In this document: one piece after another, positions 51,890 through 61,193 of the stretch
How the letters are laid out: each line of letters begins with the position of its first letter
Numbering within the stretch: the first letter of the stretch is position 1
Source of the DNA: Prevotella sp. E2-28
GTDB taxonomy: Bacteria; Bacteroidota; Bacteroidia; Bacteroidales; Bacteroidaceae
Length of the DNA: 64,000 nucleotides
Direction: 5' to 3'
Assembly (NCBI RefSeq): GCF_022024055.1
Contig: NZ_CP091788.1
Coordinates: 2,418,001 to 2,482,000 of the forward strand
Translations under genes and position numbers: made by a program
Notes under the pieces: generated by a model
What the model saw: only the letters and a program-made list of their open reading frames with translations
What the model was told of the DNA's origin: nothing
The model's database searches: none

Positions 51890-53095
51890 ATGGTTGGTGT
51901 CATATACCTTGGAAAGAATCCTCAGTCAGAAGAACGCTTAAAGTATCTTCCTGGCAAGCATCTCATTTTTAAGAAAGATTATTTTGAAGTCGCTGACGAG
52001 TGTAACTCACACAAACTCTACGACCATTATATTATTTTCTTTGAAAAGACAACACTAGAAGCAGACACACCAGCCATTATTTATCTAAAGAAATGTTGTA
52101 AGAACATTTATATCATTCTTCTTACGCCACGCCTTTCCGAAGAAGAGAGAAAACAATACCAGCTAAGCGGTATTAACGACACGCTGGACATCAACGCTTC
52201 CGTTACAATCATCAGCAAGAAACTGCAATTTGTATGTGACAGAGAAGACATGCTCTTTGATTCGGTAGTTACAAAGAAAAAGGTTCTGCAATTTAAAATT
52301 CCCCTTTGGAAGCGCCTCTTCGATATCGTATTCTCATCATTGGCCATCATACTTCTGTCGCCAATTATGATACTCACAGTTATCGCTATCAAATTGGAGA
52401 GTCCTGGCCCTGCATTGTTTAAATCAAAACGAGTTGGCACTAATTATCTGATTTTCGACTTTCTTAAGTTCCGCTCAATGTATGTTGACGCAGAAAAACG
52501 TCTAAAAGAGCTTAGCAAGACCGAAAACCAATATGCCAAGCATCAGAAAGAGGACGAGGATGATGCGTCATCATCCCTGAATCAGCATTTCTTTGAAAAT
52601 GAGATGATGCCCGACTTAGGCCCAGAAGCAAACGCAATGATCAGCGATGACGAAGTGATGCTCATTGGTGATGATTTTGTGGTAGCAGAAGCTGACTTCA
52701 GCAAACAGAAGGAAGAAGATATCAACAATGCGTTTGTAAAGATTGAGAACGATCCGCGCGTTACCAAAGTAGGACGAATCATCCGAAAATACAGCATCGA
52801 CGAATTACCACAGCTTTTCAATATATTAAAAGGCGACATGTCTATTGTTGGTAATCGTCCTCTCCCACTCTATGAAGCTGAGAAACTGACTGTCGATTCA
52901 AGTATTGACCGCTTTATGGCACCCGCAGGACTTACAGGTCTGTGGCAGGTTGAAGAGCGCGGAAAAGGCGGTAAAATGTCTGCAGAAGAGCGCAAGCAAC
53001 TTGACATCAAATATGGCCAGACCTATTCTTTAGGTCTAGATCTAAAAATAATTTTCCGTACACTTTTTGCTTTTGTGCAAAAAGAGGACGTATAA
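51890..53095 (+). CDS. Initiating sugar-phosphate transferase with receiver-like N-terminus
   Basis: A 401-residue protein. The C-terminal part (about 140-401) is a WcaJ/PglC-type polyisoprenyl-phosphate sugar-1-phosphate transferase: membrane segment LFDIVFSSLAIILLSPIMIL, FLKFRSM, DPRVTKVGRIIRKYSIDELP and MSIVGNRPLPLYEAEKL. Residues 1-120 follow a receiver-fold pattern (VGVIYLGKN, HYIIFFEKTT, IYIILLTPRLSEEERKQYQL, SGINDTLDIN) but the phospho-Asp position is Phe/Glu and the Lys is missing. An acidic insert of about 80 residues (200-285) splits the catalytic domain. It should start repeat-unit synthesis on undecaprenyl phosphate. Confidence 0.85.
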   Translation: MVGVIYLGKNPQSEERLKYLPGKHLIFKKDYFEVADECNSHKLYDHYIIFFEKTTLEADTPAIIYLKKCCKNIYIILLTPRLSEEERKQYQLSGINDTLDINASVTIISKKLQFVCDREDMLFDSVVTKKKVLQFKIPLWKRLFDIVFSSLAIILLSPIMILTVIAIKLESPGPALFKSKRVGTNYLIFDFLKFRSMYVDAEKRLKELSKTENQYAKHQKEDEDDASSSLNQHFFENEMMPDLGPEANAMISDDEVMLIGDDFVVAEADFSKQKEEDINNAFVKIENDPRVTKVGRIIRKYSIDELPQLFNILKGDMSIVGNRPLPLYEAEKLTVDSSIDRFMAPAGLTGLWQVEERGKGGKMSAEERKQLDIKYGQTYSLGLDLKIIFRTLFAFVQKEDV

Positions 53096-53109
53096 CCACT
53101 GATTGTGTA

Positions 53110-54081
53110 ATGACCAGACCTATGATGAAATACCTTTTCACAATAGCCATTCTCACTATTTGTCTCACGACATCAGCCCAAACTGCTGACGATAGTGGAA
53201 TAAGTGCAGGATTCTTTGACTCAAGTCAGGACAAGGACATAAACTTCTCTGAATTCAAATTACCCCCACTGGCTGTTCTGTTTGAAAATGCGAAATCAAA
53301 TCCAAACATCTTACAATTGGCAAAGATGGAAGAGATTGCGCAGGCAGAAGTAACGAAGCAGAAAAAGCATATCTTCTCGTATGTTAGCGGTCACGCGAGC
53401 GCTAGTTATGGTTTGTCAGATATTTGGACTGGTTCTCAAGGCACAGGCTATGGCTCTGGCATGGTGTGGCAGCCTCACACCAGTGAGCAAAGCTATTGGA
53501 ATGTCGGTGTCAACGTCAGTGTTCCACTTGAAGATATCCTTGACTTAGGACATTCTGTAAAACGTAAACGCCTTGAGGTTGAAAATGCAAAGATTAAGAA
53601 AGATGCAGCTTTCGACCAGTTGAAATTAGAAATCATAACGATCTATGTTCGAATTACTAACAACCTTGTAGCGCTGAAAACCGCAGGTGAAAACGCAGCA
53701 GCTTATCAAGGAGCTAGTTCTCTGAACGAAGTAGAATTTCATCATGGAAACATGGAGATTGAGGACTATGCTTATACTGGACAGAGAGGACAGTCTGCTG
53801 TTAGCATATACCAATCACTGTTAACACAGATTACAACCGACATTGTCACTCTAGAGATTCTTACGCACACGCCTATCATCACTAACACAACGACAGAGAT
53901 TACGCTTGACAGCACTGTCGAAAAGTCAAAGAGACAGATAGCCAAAGAAAATAAGGCCGTACAAAAACGGATTAGGAAGACTGCAGAAGAGGAAGAGAAA
54001 CGTGAGAAGAAATATCTCAAGGAAGAAGCAAAGGAAAATAAAGAGAAATCCAAAGCTGCAGCCAAAGAGAACAAAGAATAA
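53110..54081 (+). CDS. Half-size TolC-like outer-membrane protein
   Basis: A 323-residue exported protein with signal peptide ending TICLTTSAQ. Helix LFENAKSNPNILQLAKMEEI, strands HIFSYVSGHASASYG and WNVGVNVSVPL, then long helices to about residue 250 follow the OEP/TolC pattern, but only one strand pair is present whereas TolC has two per subunit and is 420-490 residues long. The last 60 residues are a Lys/Glu-rich coiled coil (RKTAEEEEKREKKYLKEEAK). Placed between the initiating transferase and the Wzz-like gene, where an OPX/Wza exporter is usual. Start ATG at 53110; an ATG at 53125 is also possible. Confidence 0.7.
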   Translation: MTRPMMKYLFTIAILTICLTTSAQTADDSGISAGFFDSSQDKDINFSEFKLPPLAVLFENAKSNPNILQLAKMEEIAQAEVTKQKKHIFSYVSGHASASYGLSDIWTGSQGTGYGSGMVWQPHTSEQSYWNVGVNVSVPLEDILDLGHSVKRKRLEVENAKIKKDAAFDQLKLEIITIYVRITNNLVALKTAGENAAAYQGASSLNEVEFHHGNMEIEDYAYTGQRGQSAVSIYQSLLTQITTDIVTLEILTHTPIITNTTTEITLDSTVEKSKRQIAKENKAVQKRIRKTAEEEEKREKKYLKEEAKENKEKSKAAAKENKE

Positions 54082-54105
54082 TATAGTCACTATTTCGCAA
54101 ACAAG

Positions 54106-56283
54106 ATGGATATATTTAGATATTTTGTCAGATTCCTATATAAGATTCGCTGGTATCTTGTAATTTTACCAATGATTGCTCTAGTCGTTGCTTGGTTCAT
54201 GACGCGCGACATGGAACGTATATACAACGCAAATACAACGATTTATACAGGTATGATTACCGGTTATAACATCGAAGGCGGATCTGGTATCGCAGGAGGT
54301 AATGCACAAACAAACATTACCAATCTGATGTTGATTATTCAGACAGATAATACTATACATGAAGTATCCCTGAAGCTTTTTGCGCGATGCATGATGTATG
54401 GTAACCCCAATAAAGATAACAATTTCATTACTGCCGAGCATTTCCGTCAGCTTAATGCTAGCGTTCCTGCAGACGTAAAGGCGCTTATCAACCCAAATAA
54501 CGAACAGGAAACATATAGAAATCTAAAGGCATACGAGCGTCCTTCACAGGACAACTATCTGTTTGGTATCTTAAATTACCATCCTTACTTTAGTATTAAT
54601 AGCATCACTAGTCGTCTGAAAGTGCTTCAACTTCAGAATAGTGATATTATTGATATTGGCTACTCAGCCAATGACCCTGGTATCTGCTATAACACGCTTG
54701 ACATTCTTAATGAAGTTTTCGCAAATCAATACCAACAACTGCGCTATGGCGAAACAATGAACGTCATTAAGTTCTTTGAAAAAGAAGTAAAGCGTTTATA
54801 CAGAAATCTTACAACAGCAGAAAACGATCTGATTAAATACAATGTCAAGAATCGTATTATTAACTATGAGGAGCAAACAAAGCAATTAACAGCTCTGGAA
54901 GCACAGCAGCAGATAACCAACAACGAGCTGCGCATGAACATTGCGACGACTGAAGCCCTGATAGAATATTTGAAGCAACAGCTTGGTGACCGTTCAAAAA
55001 TCATTGAGTCAAACCAGGAGTTCTCGACATTAGTACGTGATATCACAAAGCTGCAGTCTCGTATCGCCAACCTCAAACTGATGAGTAGTGAGAATGGCGG
55101 TAACAACAACGAAGCACAAATAGAATTAGAAAAAGCCGAGCGTCAATTAACAGCAACAGTAAAGAAGGTCAAGGAATTGACACAGACACTTGAGGCAGCA
55201 AACTACAATACAGAAACAGGTGTAAAGGCTGCCAGTCTGGTTGATAAATGGCTGGAACAGGTTATTCTGTTGGAAAAGACGAAGGCAGAACTTGGTGCTC
55301 AAGACATTATGCAACAGAATATTGACCAGCAGTTCATCTTCTACTCACCTATTGGTGCCACTTTGGATCGTAAGGATCGACATATTGGCTTCATTGAAGG
55401 TAACTATATGGACATGCTGAAAGCGCTAAACGCAGCCCGTCTGCGTCAACGCAACTTGCAGATGTCAACTGCCGTTCTGCGAGTTCTGAACCCGCCAATG
55501 TTCCCCATGAATGCGCAACCCACAAACCGCATGATGGTGTTACTGGGTGCTTTCATGATGGCCTTCGTACTGACCATTCTTTACTTCTTCATTATTGAGA
55601 TGCTTGACCGCACACTTCGTGACAGGATGCGTTCTGAAAGGATTACCAAGATTCCTGTTATGGGATGCTATCCCCAAGAAAGTACGCTGCGCTATCGTCG
55701 TTTCAACAAGACCATTAGTGACATGGCACTGAGACAGTTAAGCAAATCTCTGTTACCCAATTTCAAGGTAGGTCAGCAGAATGTACTTAACCTACTTTCT
55801 ACCGACGCAGCCAATGGTAAGAGCTATCTGGCCCAAGAACTGGAGAACTACTGGCTTAGCCTTGGTTTACAGGTAAGACGTCTCACCTATGATGAAGACT
55901 TCTTAGCAGAAGACAGCCGTTACCTGATGGCAGATAACATTAAGGATCTTTGTCCTGATATATTACCAGATGAAATCGCCATTGTAGAATATCCAAATCT
56001 GGATGACAATACGATACCGTCTGGGCTACTTAACATGGGTACTATAAACCTCATGATTACTCGTGCTAACAGAACTTGGAAAGACGTTGACCAGAAAGCA
56101 CTGAACGAGCTACAAAGTCGCTTGGATAATAAGGATTCACTATTTATGTATCTGACAGAAGCAAACAGATATGCAGTAGAAGAATTCACAGGTCAGTTAC
56201 CCCCATACACGAAATTCAATAATTTTGTATATCGCATTTCTCAGCTTGGCTTGACAGCTACCGAGAATATACATGCGAAGTGA
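54106..56283 (+). CDS. Wzz/Wzc-like polysaccharide co-polymerase
   Basis: A 725-residue inner-membrane protein with TM1 at about 15-33 (WYLVILPMIALVVAWFM), a large periplasmic coiled-coil region (about 220-380), TM2 at about 478-500 preceded by FPMNAQPTNRM, and a cytoplasmic P-loop-like domain. The putative Walker A reads STDAANGKSYLA near residue 565, close to BY-kinases but without the usual leading Gly/Ala, and there is no Tyr-rich tail. It probably sets chain length; kinase activity is doubtful. Confidence 0.85.
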   Translation: MDIFRYFVRFLYKIRWYLVILPMIALVVAWFMTRDMERIYNANTTIYTGMITGYNIEGGSGIAGGNAQTNITNLMLIIQTDNTIHEVSLKLFARCMMYGNPNKDNNFITAEHFRQLNASVPADVKALINPNNEQETYRNLKAYERPSQDNYLFGILNYHPYFSINSITSRLKVLQLQNSDIIDIGYSANDPGICYNTLDILNEVFANQYQQLRYGETMNVIKFFEKEVKRLYRNLTTAENDLIKYNVKNRIINYEEQTKQLTALEAQQQITNNELRMNIATTEALIEYLKQQLGDRSKIIESNQEFSTLVRDITKLQSRIANLKLMSSENGGNNNEAQIELEKAERQLTATVKKVKELTQTLEAANYNTETGVKAASLVDKWLEQVILLEKTKAELGAQDIMQQNIDQQFIFYSPIGATLDRKDRHIGFIEGNYMDMLKALNAARLRQRNLQMSTAVLRVLNPPMFPMNAQPTNRMMVLLGAFMMAFVLTILYFFIIEMLDRTLRDRMRSERITKIPVMGCYPQESTLRYRRFNKTISDMALRQLSKSLLPNFKVGQQNVLNLLSTDAANGKSYLAQELENYWLSLGLQVRRLTYDEDFLAEDSRYLMADNIKDLCPDILPDEIAIVEYPNLDDNTIPSGLLNMGTINLMITRANRTWKDVDQKALNELQSRLDNKDSLFMYLTEANRYAVEEFTGQLPPYTKFNNFVYRISQLGLTATENIHAK

Positions 56284-57823
56284 CGTACAATTTATGAATT
56301 CGTACAAGACAACATCCAAAAGTTCAAATGTAGGAAGAGTACTTCTTCTCTTCCTACTTTTTTCACTTGCCATTTACGAATTTGTACATGCAGGCTTCAA
56401 CACCTTTGCTATAGTCTGTGCCTTACCGATATTAGCATTATCAGGTATTCTTGTTTTCCGACATGGCAATCTCGCTTTTTGGACGCTTATCTTTGTCAAC
56501 TATTTTCTCCAGTTAAAAGATCTATCCTTACCGATTCCTGCATCATTGCCAAATGAAATGCTGGAGATTCTACTATTAGCAATTGCTGCAATAAAATCAA
56601 AATTGGTTCCTATTGACCGTGTTGGGAGCATTATGTTCGGTGCCCTACTGGTATGGTGTGGCTTCTGTGTTTTGGAAGTGCTGAATGACACATGTAACAT
56701 CGGTATTAATGTGGGGGCTTGGTATGCAGGAGCACGTATGATGGCCTTTCAGCTGATGTATGCTTATTTGGTATTTACATTATATATCAATACGCCAAAT
56801 GTTCTGGTAAAATACTTAGTTATTTGGGGATCTTTAGCGCTGTTCGCCGTTGTCTGGGTATGGAAACAAAAGAACATAGGTTTTACGCACGCAGAGGATG
56901 TGTGGATTCATTCACGTGGTTACTCCACTCACATCCTACAAGGTGGAACACTTATCCGCTATTTTTCTATCTATAGTGATGCCGCAAACTTTGGTATCGG
57001 CATCGCATCTACAGGCGTTGCTTTTACAATCTTCGGTATTACCTGTAAGATAAAGAAACTGAAATACTTCTTCCTAACAGTTGGTGCAGGCTGTATCTGG
57101 GCTATGTTCCCATCAGGAACACGTACTGCCATCGTCTGTTTGGCTGCGGGATTCGTTGCATATATTTTTCTTTCGAAATCAATTAAGATTGCAGTTCCAT
57201 TCATCGCGGTATTTGCAACAGCCTTTTTCCTCTTGGCTTTTACGACAATTGGAAATGGTAATCAGCAGATTCGAAGAATGCGCTCCGCATTTGATAAAAA
57301 TGACGCTTCCGCCAATCAGCGAACAGTCAATCAACAAACCATGAAGAAATACATGAAAGAGGCACCATGGGGAATTGGCTTAGGTATGGGAGCGGATAAT
57401 GTGCCGGCAAACAACAAATTCAGGCTTATGTCAACGATTGCCCCTGACTCAGAATATGTATTTATCTGGCTGAGGACAGGAGAAATCGGTATAACGATGT
57501 TCCTAATTACCACGGTTATTATGCTTTTGGGAGCTTGTTGGATTTCATTATTCAAGATTCAGAATCCGTCTTTACGTGGAATTGGAGCTGGCCTATGTTG
57601 TGCGTTCGTGTCACAACAATTAGGAGGATATGGAAACCAGGTTCTCATGCAGTTTCCAAATGCACTTGTGTTCTATGGAGGATTAACGATTGTATATATC
57701 CTACCTCACATAGAAAACGAATGGACAGAATATGAAACCAAGCAGTTAGCCATCCAAGAAGAAAAGAAACGGCTAAAGCTTGAAAAAGAAGAAAGCATCA
57801 AGAGTATAAGAGGCAGATGGTAG
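56273..57823 (+). CDS. Wzy-like O-antigen polymerase/ligase family protein
   Basis: A 516-residue protein with about 10-12 membrane helices and a large periplasmic loop around residues 335-400 (NANQRTVNQQ-type region, WGIGLGMGADNVP), as in Wzy polymerases and WaaL ligases. It overlaps the co-polymerase gene by 11 bases, which favours polymerase function in this locus. The C-terminus is a charged cytoplasmic tail (QEEKKRLKLEKEESIKSIRG). Start ATG at 56273; a second ATG at 56294 is possible. Confidence 0.82.
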   Translation: MRSDVQFMNSYKTTSKSSNVGRVLLLFLLFSLAIYEFVHAGFNTFAIVCALPILALSGILVFRHGNLAFWTLIFVNYFLQLKDLSLPIPASLPNEMLEILLLAIAAIKSKLVPIDRVGSIMFGALLVWCGFCVLEVLNDTCNIGINVGAWYAGARMMAFQLMYAYLVFTLYINTPNVLVKYLVIWGSLALFAVVWVWKQKNIGFTHAEDVWIHSRGYSTHILQGGTLIRYFSIYSDAANFGIGIASTGVAFTIFGITCKIKKLKYFFLTVGAGCIWAMFPSGTRTAIVCLAAGFVAYIFLSKSIKIAVPFIAVFATAFFLLAFTTIGNGNQQIRRMRSAFDKNDASANQRTVNQQTMKKYMKEAPWGIGLGMGADNVPANNKFRLMSTIAPDSEYVFIWLRTGEIGITMFLITTVIMLLGACWISLFKIQNPSLRGIGAGLCCAFVSQQLGGYGNQVLMQFPNALVFYGGLTIVYILPHIENEWTEYETKQLAIQEEKKRLKLEKEESIKSIRGRW

Positions 57824-58737
57824 AATTATCTATAATAACGGTCAACTACAATGGGCTTCATGACACATGCGCATTGATTGAGACAATACCCTTCAATGAG
57901 TTTTCATTGGAGATGATTGTAGTAGATAATGCCTCAAAGGAAGACGAAGCGGCTATTATTTCAAAACGCTACCCTCAGGTAAAAGCAATTCGTAGTGAAA
58001 AGAACCTCGGTTTTGCTGGAGGTAATAACCTTGGAATAAAAGCGGCGCAGGGAAAATATCTATTCTTTATCAATAACGATACTGTTTTCAACTATAACGA
58101 GCCCCTTAGTACTGCTAACGCTTTTCAATCTATAATTGATCGTTTAGAGAGTTCAAAAGAGATAGGAATGGTGTGTCCAAAAATTCGATTCGCATGGGAT
58201 GACAATCCTATTCAATTTGCTGGTTTTACCCCACTTTCCCGTTTAACCATAAGAAATCATTCTATTGGATTTGGCGAGAAAGACCGAGGACAACACAACA
58301 CAGCTCACCCTACCCCATATGCACATGGCGCTGCCATGTTAGTTAAGCGCGAAGCACTGGAAAAAGTAGGAATGATGCCCGAATGTTACTTTCTATATTA
58401 CGAAGAACTTGACTGGTCTATGATGTTCACTCGAGCCGGCTTTACTATTTTTTATGAGCCTGCCTGCACCATTTATCACAAAGAAAGCCAATCAACAGGT
58501 AGTTGTAGTCCACTGAAGACCTATTACCTAACAAGAAATAGACTTCTCCTGTCCAAAAGAAACATACCAATGCCTCAGCGGCTATTAACCTATTCTTACC
58601 TAATTGGATTAGTTGCATTACGTGATATCTGCAAATACACGATACAGCAAAAAAGAGACTTGGCAAAAGCCGTAATAAGAGGTGTTAATGATTTTCTTCA
58701 TAATATTCAAGGACCACTCCCTACAAATTATATATAA
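57817..58737 (+). CDS. Glycosyltransferase family 2 (rhamnosyltransferase-like)
   Basis: A 306-residue GT2 enzyme. ITVNYNGLHDTCALIETI at the N-terminus, VVDNASKEDEAAII, GFAGGNNLGIKAAQG and the DxD equivalent FINNDTVF are typical of WbbL-type rhamnosyltransferases, with AAMLVKREALEKVG and FLYYEELDWSMM (catalytic acidic region) later. No membrane helices are evident. It overlaps the polymerase gene by seven bases. dTDP-rhamnose supply would require rfbC at 47.5 kb and partners elsewhere. Confidence 0.9.
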   Translation: MVELSIITVNYNGLHDTCALIETIPFNEFSLEMIVVDNASKEDEAAIISKRYPQVKAIRSEKNLGFAGGNNLGIKAAQGKYLFFINNDTVFNYNEPLSTANAFQSIIDRLESSKEIGMVCPKIRFAWDDNPIQFAGFTPLSRLTIRNHSIGFGEKDRGQHNTAHPTPYAHGAAMLVKREALEKVGMMPECYFLYYEELDWSMMFTRAGFTIFYEPACTIYHKESQSTGSCSPLKTYYLTRNRLLLSKRNIPMPQRLLTYSYLIGLVALRDICKYTIQQKRDLAKAVIRGVNDFLHNIQGPLPTNYI

Positions 58738-58744
58738 ATATAAT

Positions 58745-58775
58745 TTTGCCATTTAAAATAAATATAGTATTTTTG
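58745..58775 (+). promoter_or_regulatory. Internal EPS promoter with -33 and -7 boxes
   Basis: TTTG at 58745-58748 and TATTTTTG at 58768-58775 with a 19-base gap fit the Bacteroidota promoter, 25 bases before the ATG at 58801. The EPS locus thus has a second transcription start. Confidence 0.65.
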
Positions 58776-58800
58776 CACTAAAATTTGGGAGCATTAGACT

Positions 58801-60012
58801 ATGGATTTATGGTGGATTCTCTATATTTTTGATTGGATACTGTTCGTGCCTGTAGCATTTACAGTAGCCTACATCCTCTTTTTTTCTATAATGGCTTTAT
58901 CAAAGTCACGCACAAATATTCCTAAAGCCAAACAACAAAGCCGCTATATAGTTCTCATACCTTCATACAAAAGTGACAAGAAGATACTAGAGACAGTCAA
59001 TACCGTATTAGGACAAACTTACTCCCAACGTAATTTTGATATTGTCGTTATATCCGATCATCAAAATGAGATGATTAATATGCGACTAGCACAATTGCCA
59101 ATCACTCTGCTAACACCTAATTTTGCGAGAAGCACAAAGGTAAAAGCTCTTCAGTATGCGATACTAAACCTACCACAATTCAAGATTTACGATGCTGTTA
59201 TACTGCTTGATGCAGGTAATATCGTTGATCCCGAATTCATTGAGCAGGTCAATGATGCTTTTGAATCTGCCGGTACCAAGGCTATTCAGACCCGACGTAT
59301 GGCAAGAAACCTTGATACGCCTGTAGCAAGACTTGACACCATTTTTGAAGAAATCAATAATACCGTCTTTCGCCGTGGCCATTTGGCAATCGGCTTATCC
59401 TCGTCTTTGAACAGTTCCGGATCTGTATTTGATTTCCTTTGGTTCAAACGAAACATCATGAAAATCCGTTCTTCTGTCGGTGAAGACAAAGAACTTGAGG
59501 CTCTGTTATTACGTGATAGTATCTATATAGACTATTTTGACGAGATTCACGTCTATGATGAGAAAACTCGTAAGGTACACGACTTTAATCTCCAACGCGG
59601 CAGATGGACTTATATCCAACTTCACAATTTGCTGAACAATTTCCGTTTCCTGCCTTTCGCTTTTATGAATAATCAATATGACTTAGTTGACAAAGTCATT
59701 CAATGGCTACTAATCCCACGCACTATTATGATGGGCATTATCTCTATTATGTGCGTGATATTACCTTTCATCTACTTTACTCTAGCCATAAAATGGTGGT
59801 TAATAACTGTTATTGCACTTTTTGCATATGCATTGGCTACCCCTGATTATCTTGTTAGCAAGCACTGGGATCGAGACTTCCTGCTTGCTCCTTTCATTAC
59901 GATTGGTGCACTATACAATATATTCAGAGCAGGAAAAGACGAATCTGGAACCCGCCTAGATGCATTCAGTCATATGATACAAAAATTCAAAATACAAGTA
60001 AAGCGAAAGTGA
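58801..60012 (+). CDS. Membrane glycosyltransferase family 2 with DxG instead of DxD
   Basis: A 403-residue GT2 protein with an N-terminal helix (1-30), GT domain and C-terminal helices (about 305-375). It is similar along its length to the next gene (shared VVISDH, QLPITLL, KALQYAI, EEINNTVFR). Where the paralogue has the metal-binding VILDADN, this one has ILLDAGN near residue 140, losing the second Asp; the QxxRW motif reads LQRGRW and the GEDKELEALL acid site is kept. It may have altered metal use or be a non-catalytic partner of the next enzyme. Confidence 0.85.
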   Translation: MDLWWILYIFDWILFVPVAFTVAYILFFSIMALSKSRTNIPKAKQQSRYIVLIPSYKSDKKILETVNTVLGQTYSQRNFDIVVISDHQNEMINMRLAQLPITLLTPNFARSTKVKALQYAILNLPQFKIYDAVILLDAGNIVDPEFIEQVNDAFESAGTKAIQTRRMARNLDTPVARLDTIFEEINNTVFRRGHLAIGLSSSLNSSGSVFDFLWFKRNIMKIRSSVGEDKELEALLLRDSIYIDYFDEIHVYDEKTRKVHDFNLQRGRWTYIQLHNLLNNFRFLPFAFMNNQYDLVDKVIQWLLIPRTIMMGIISIMCVILPFIYFTLAIKWWLITVIALFAYALATPDYLVSKHWDRDFLLAPFITIGALYNIFRAGKDESGTRLDAFSHMIQKFKIQVKRK

Positions 60013-61193
60013 GTATACGCATTATTATAATAACTATCGACATCCTGCTTTGGACTATCATAGCAGCTAATGTGGCGTATATCGTGTTTTTTGCTTTCGC
60101 ATCACTTCTTCCCAAAAAGAAACAGAAACAATCCTCAGATACTTCTCAAAAGAACTCTTCATTCATCGTTCTCTTCCCTGCCTATCATGAGGATGCGGTT
60201 ATATTGAACTCCGTAAAGAGTTTCCTAAAGCAGGATTATCCTCAAGAATCATATCATGTGGTTGTTATTTCCGACCACATGGAACCAGAAACAAACGAAG
60301 AACTTTCGCAATTACCCATTACTCTTCTTCAACCTTCGTTCGAGAAAAGTAGTAAGGCCAAGGCTTTACAGTATGCGATTTCCCATGTTTCCTTCTTCAA
60401 TCCTCACTCTAGCAACTATATCGTAATCCTAGATGCTGACAATATTGTACAATCAAACTTTCTTAGTCAGATTAATTCACTCTGCCAACATGGCAATAAA
60501 GCGATACAATGTCATCGTACAGCAAAAAACAATGACAATGATATTGCTGCGCTTGATGGTCTCAGCGAAGAGATAAACAATACCATATTCCGAAAAGCCC
60601 ATAATGCCATTGGTCTTTCATCAGCACTTATTGGTTCTGGAATGTGCTTTGAATATGAATGGTTCGCACAAAACGTCACACTTCTAGACTCTGCTGTAGA
60701 AGACCGGGAACTGGAAGCCCTGCTAATGAAACAAGGTATCTACATCTACTATGCAGAAGATATACATGTGTTAGATGAGAAAGTAAGCAATAGTAATAAT
60801 TTCCAACGTCAACGCCTCCGCTGGATGACTGGGCAAGTACAGGCCTTCTTCCGTATGATGCCCTATATCCCCAAAGCTATCGTTACTGCAAATGTCAACT
60901 ATATAGACAAGACTATACAACAAATGCTCATTCCACGCAGTATTTTGATGGCGATTATTCCATGTATCACAATAACAACTACTTTCCTGTCATTATCTTG
61001 GAGCTACAAATGGTGGGGAATGCTTTTATGTTTTGGAATTGCCTTACTGATTGCCATTCCTAAACGCCTACGTACACGAGCACTTTTTGGGCGACTTGGC
61101 ACTTTACCCAAACTGATTTGGCATATGTTCAGCAATATCATACGAATGGATCGCCACAACACAGATTTCATCCACACAACACATGAAAAATAA
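60009..61193 (+). CDS. Membrane glycosyltransferase family 2
   Basis: A 394-residue processive-type GT2 enzyme. N-terminal helix, FIVLFPAYHEDAVILNSV, VVVISDHMEPE, DxD site VILDADN (Asp near 137 and 139), acid motif EDRELEALL and RQRLRWMTGQ (QxxRW) are all intact; C-terminal helices at about 305-350. GTG start at 60009 overlaps the stop of its paralogue (GTGA). The pair is a tandem duplication. Confidence 0.88.
   Translation: MSIRIIIITIDILLWTIIAANVAYIVFFAFASLLPKKKQKQSSDTSQKNSSFIVLFPAYHEDAVILNSVKSFLKQDYPQESYHVVVISDHMEPETNEELSQLPITLLQPSFEKSSKAKALQYAISHVSFFNPHSSNYIVILDADNIVQSNFLSQINSLCQHGNKAIQCHRTAKNNDNDIAALDGLSEEINNTIFRKAHNAIGLSSALIGSGMCFEYEWFAQNVTLLDSAVEDRELEALLMKQGIYIYYAEDIHVLDEKVSNSNNFQRQRLRWMTGQVQAFFRMMPYIPKAIVTANVNYIDKTIQQMLIPRSILMAIIPCITITTTFLSLSWSYKWWGMLLCFGIALLIAIPKRLRTRALFGRLGTLPKLIWHMFSNIIRMDRHNTDFIHTTHEK

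Noticed and set aside
54864..55109. Possible tRNA or other RNA gene signals in intergenic and antisense regions
   Set aside because: I looked for cloverleaf-like sequences ending in CCA and for rRNA-like segments across the gaps and found none that I could support.
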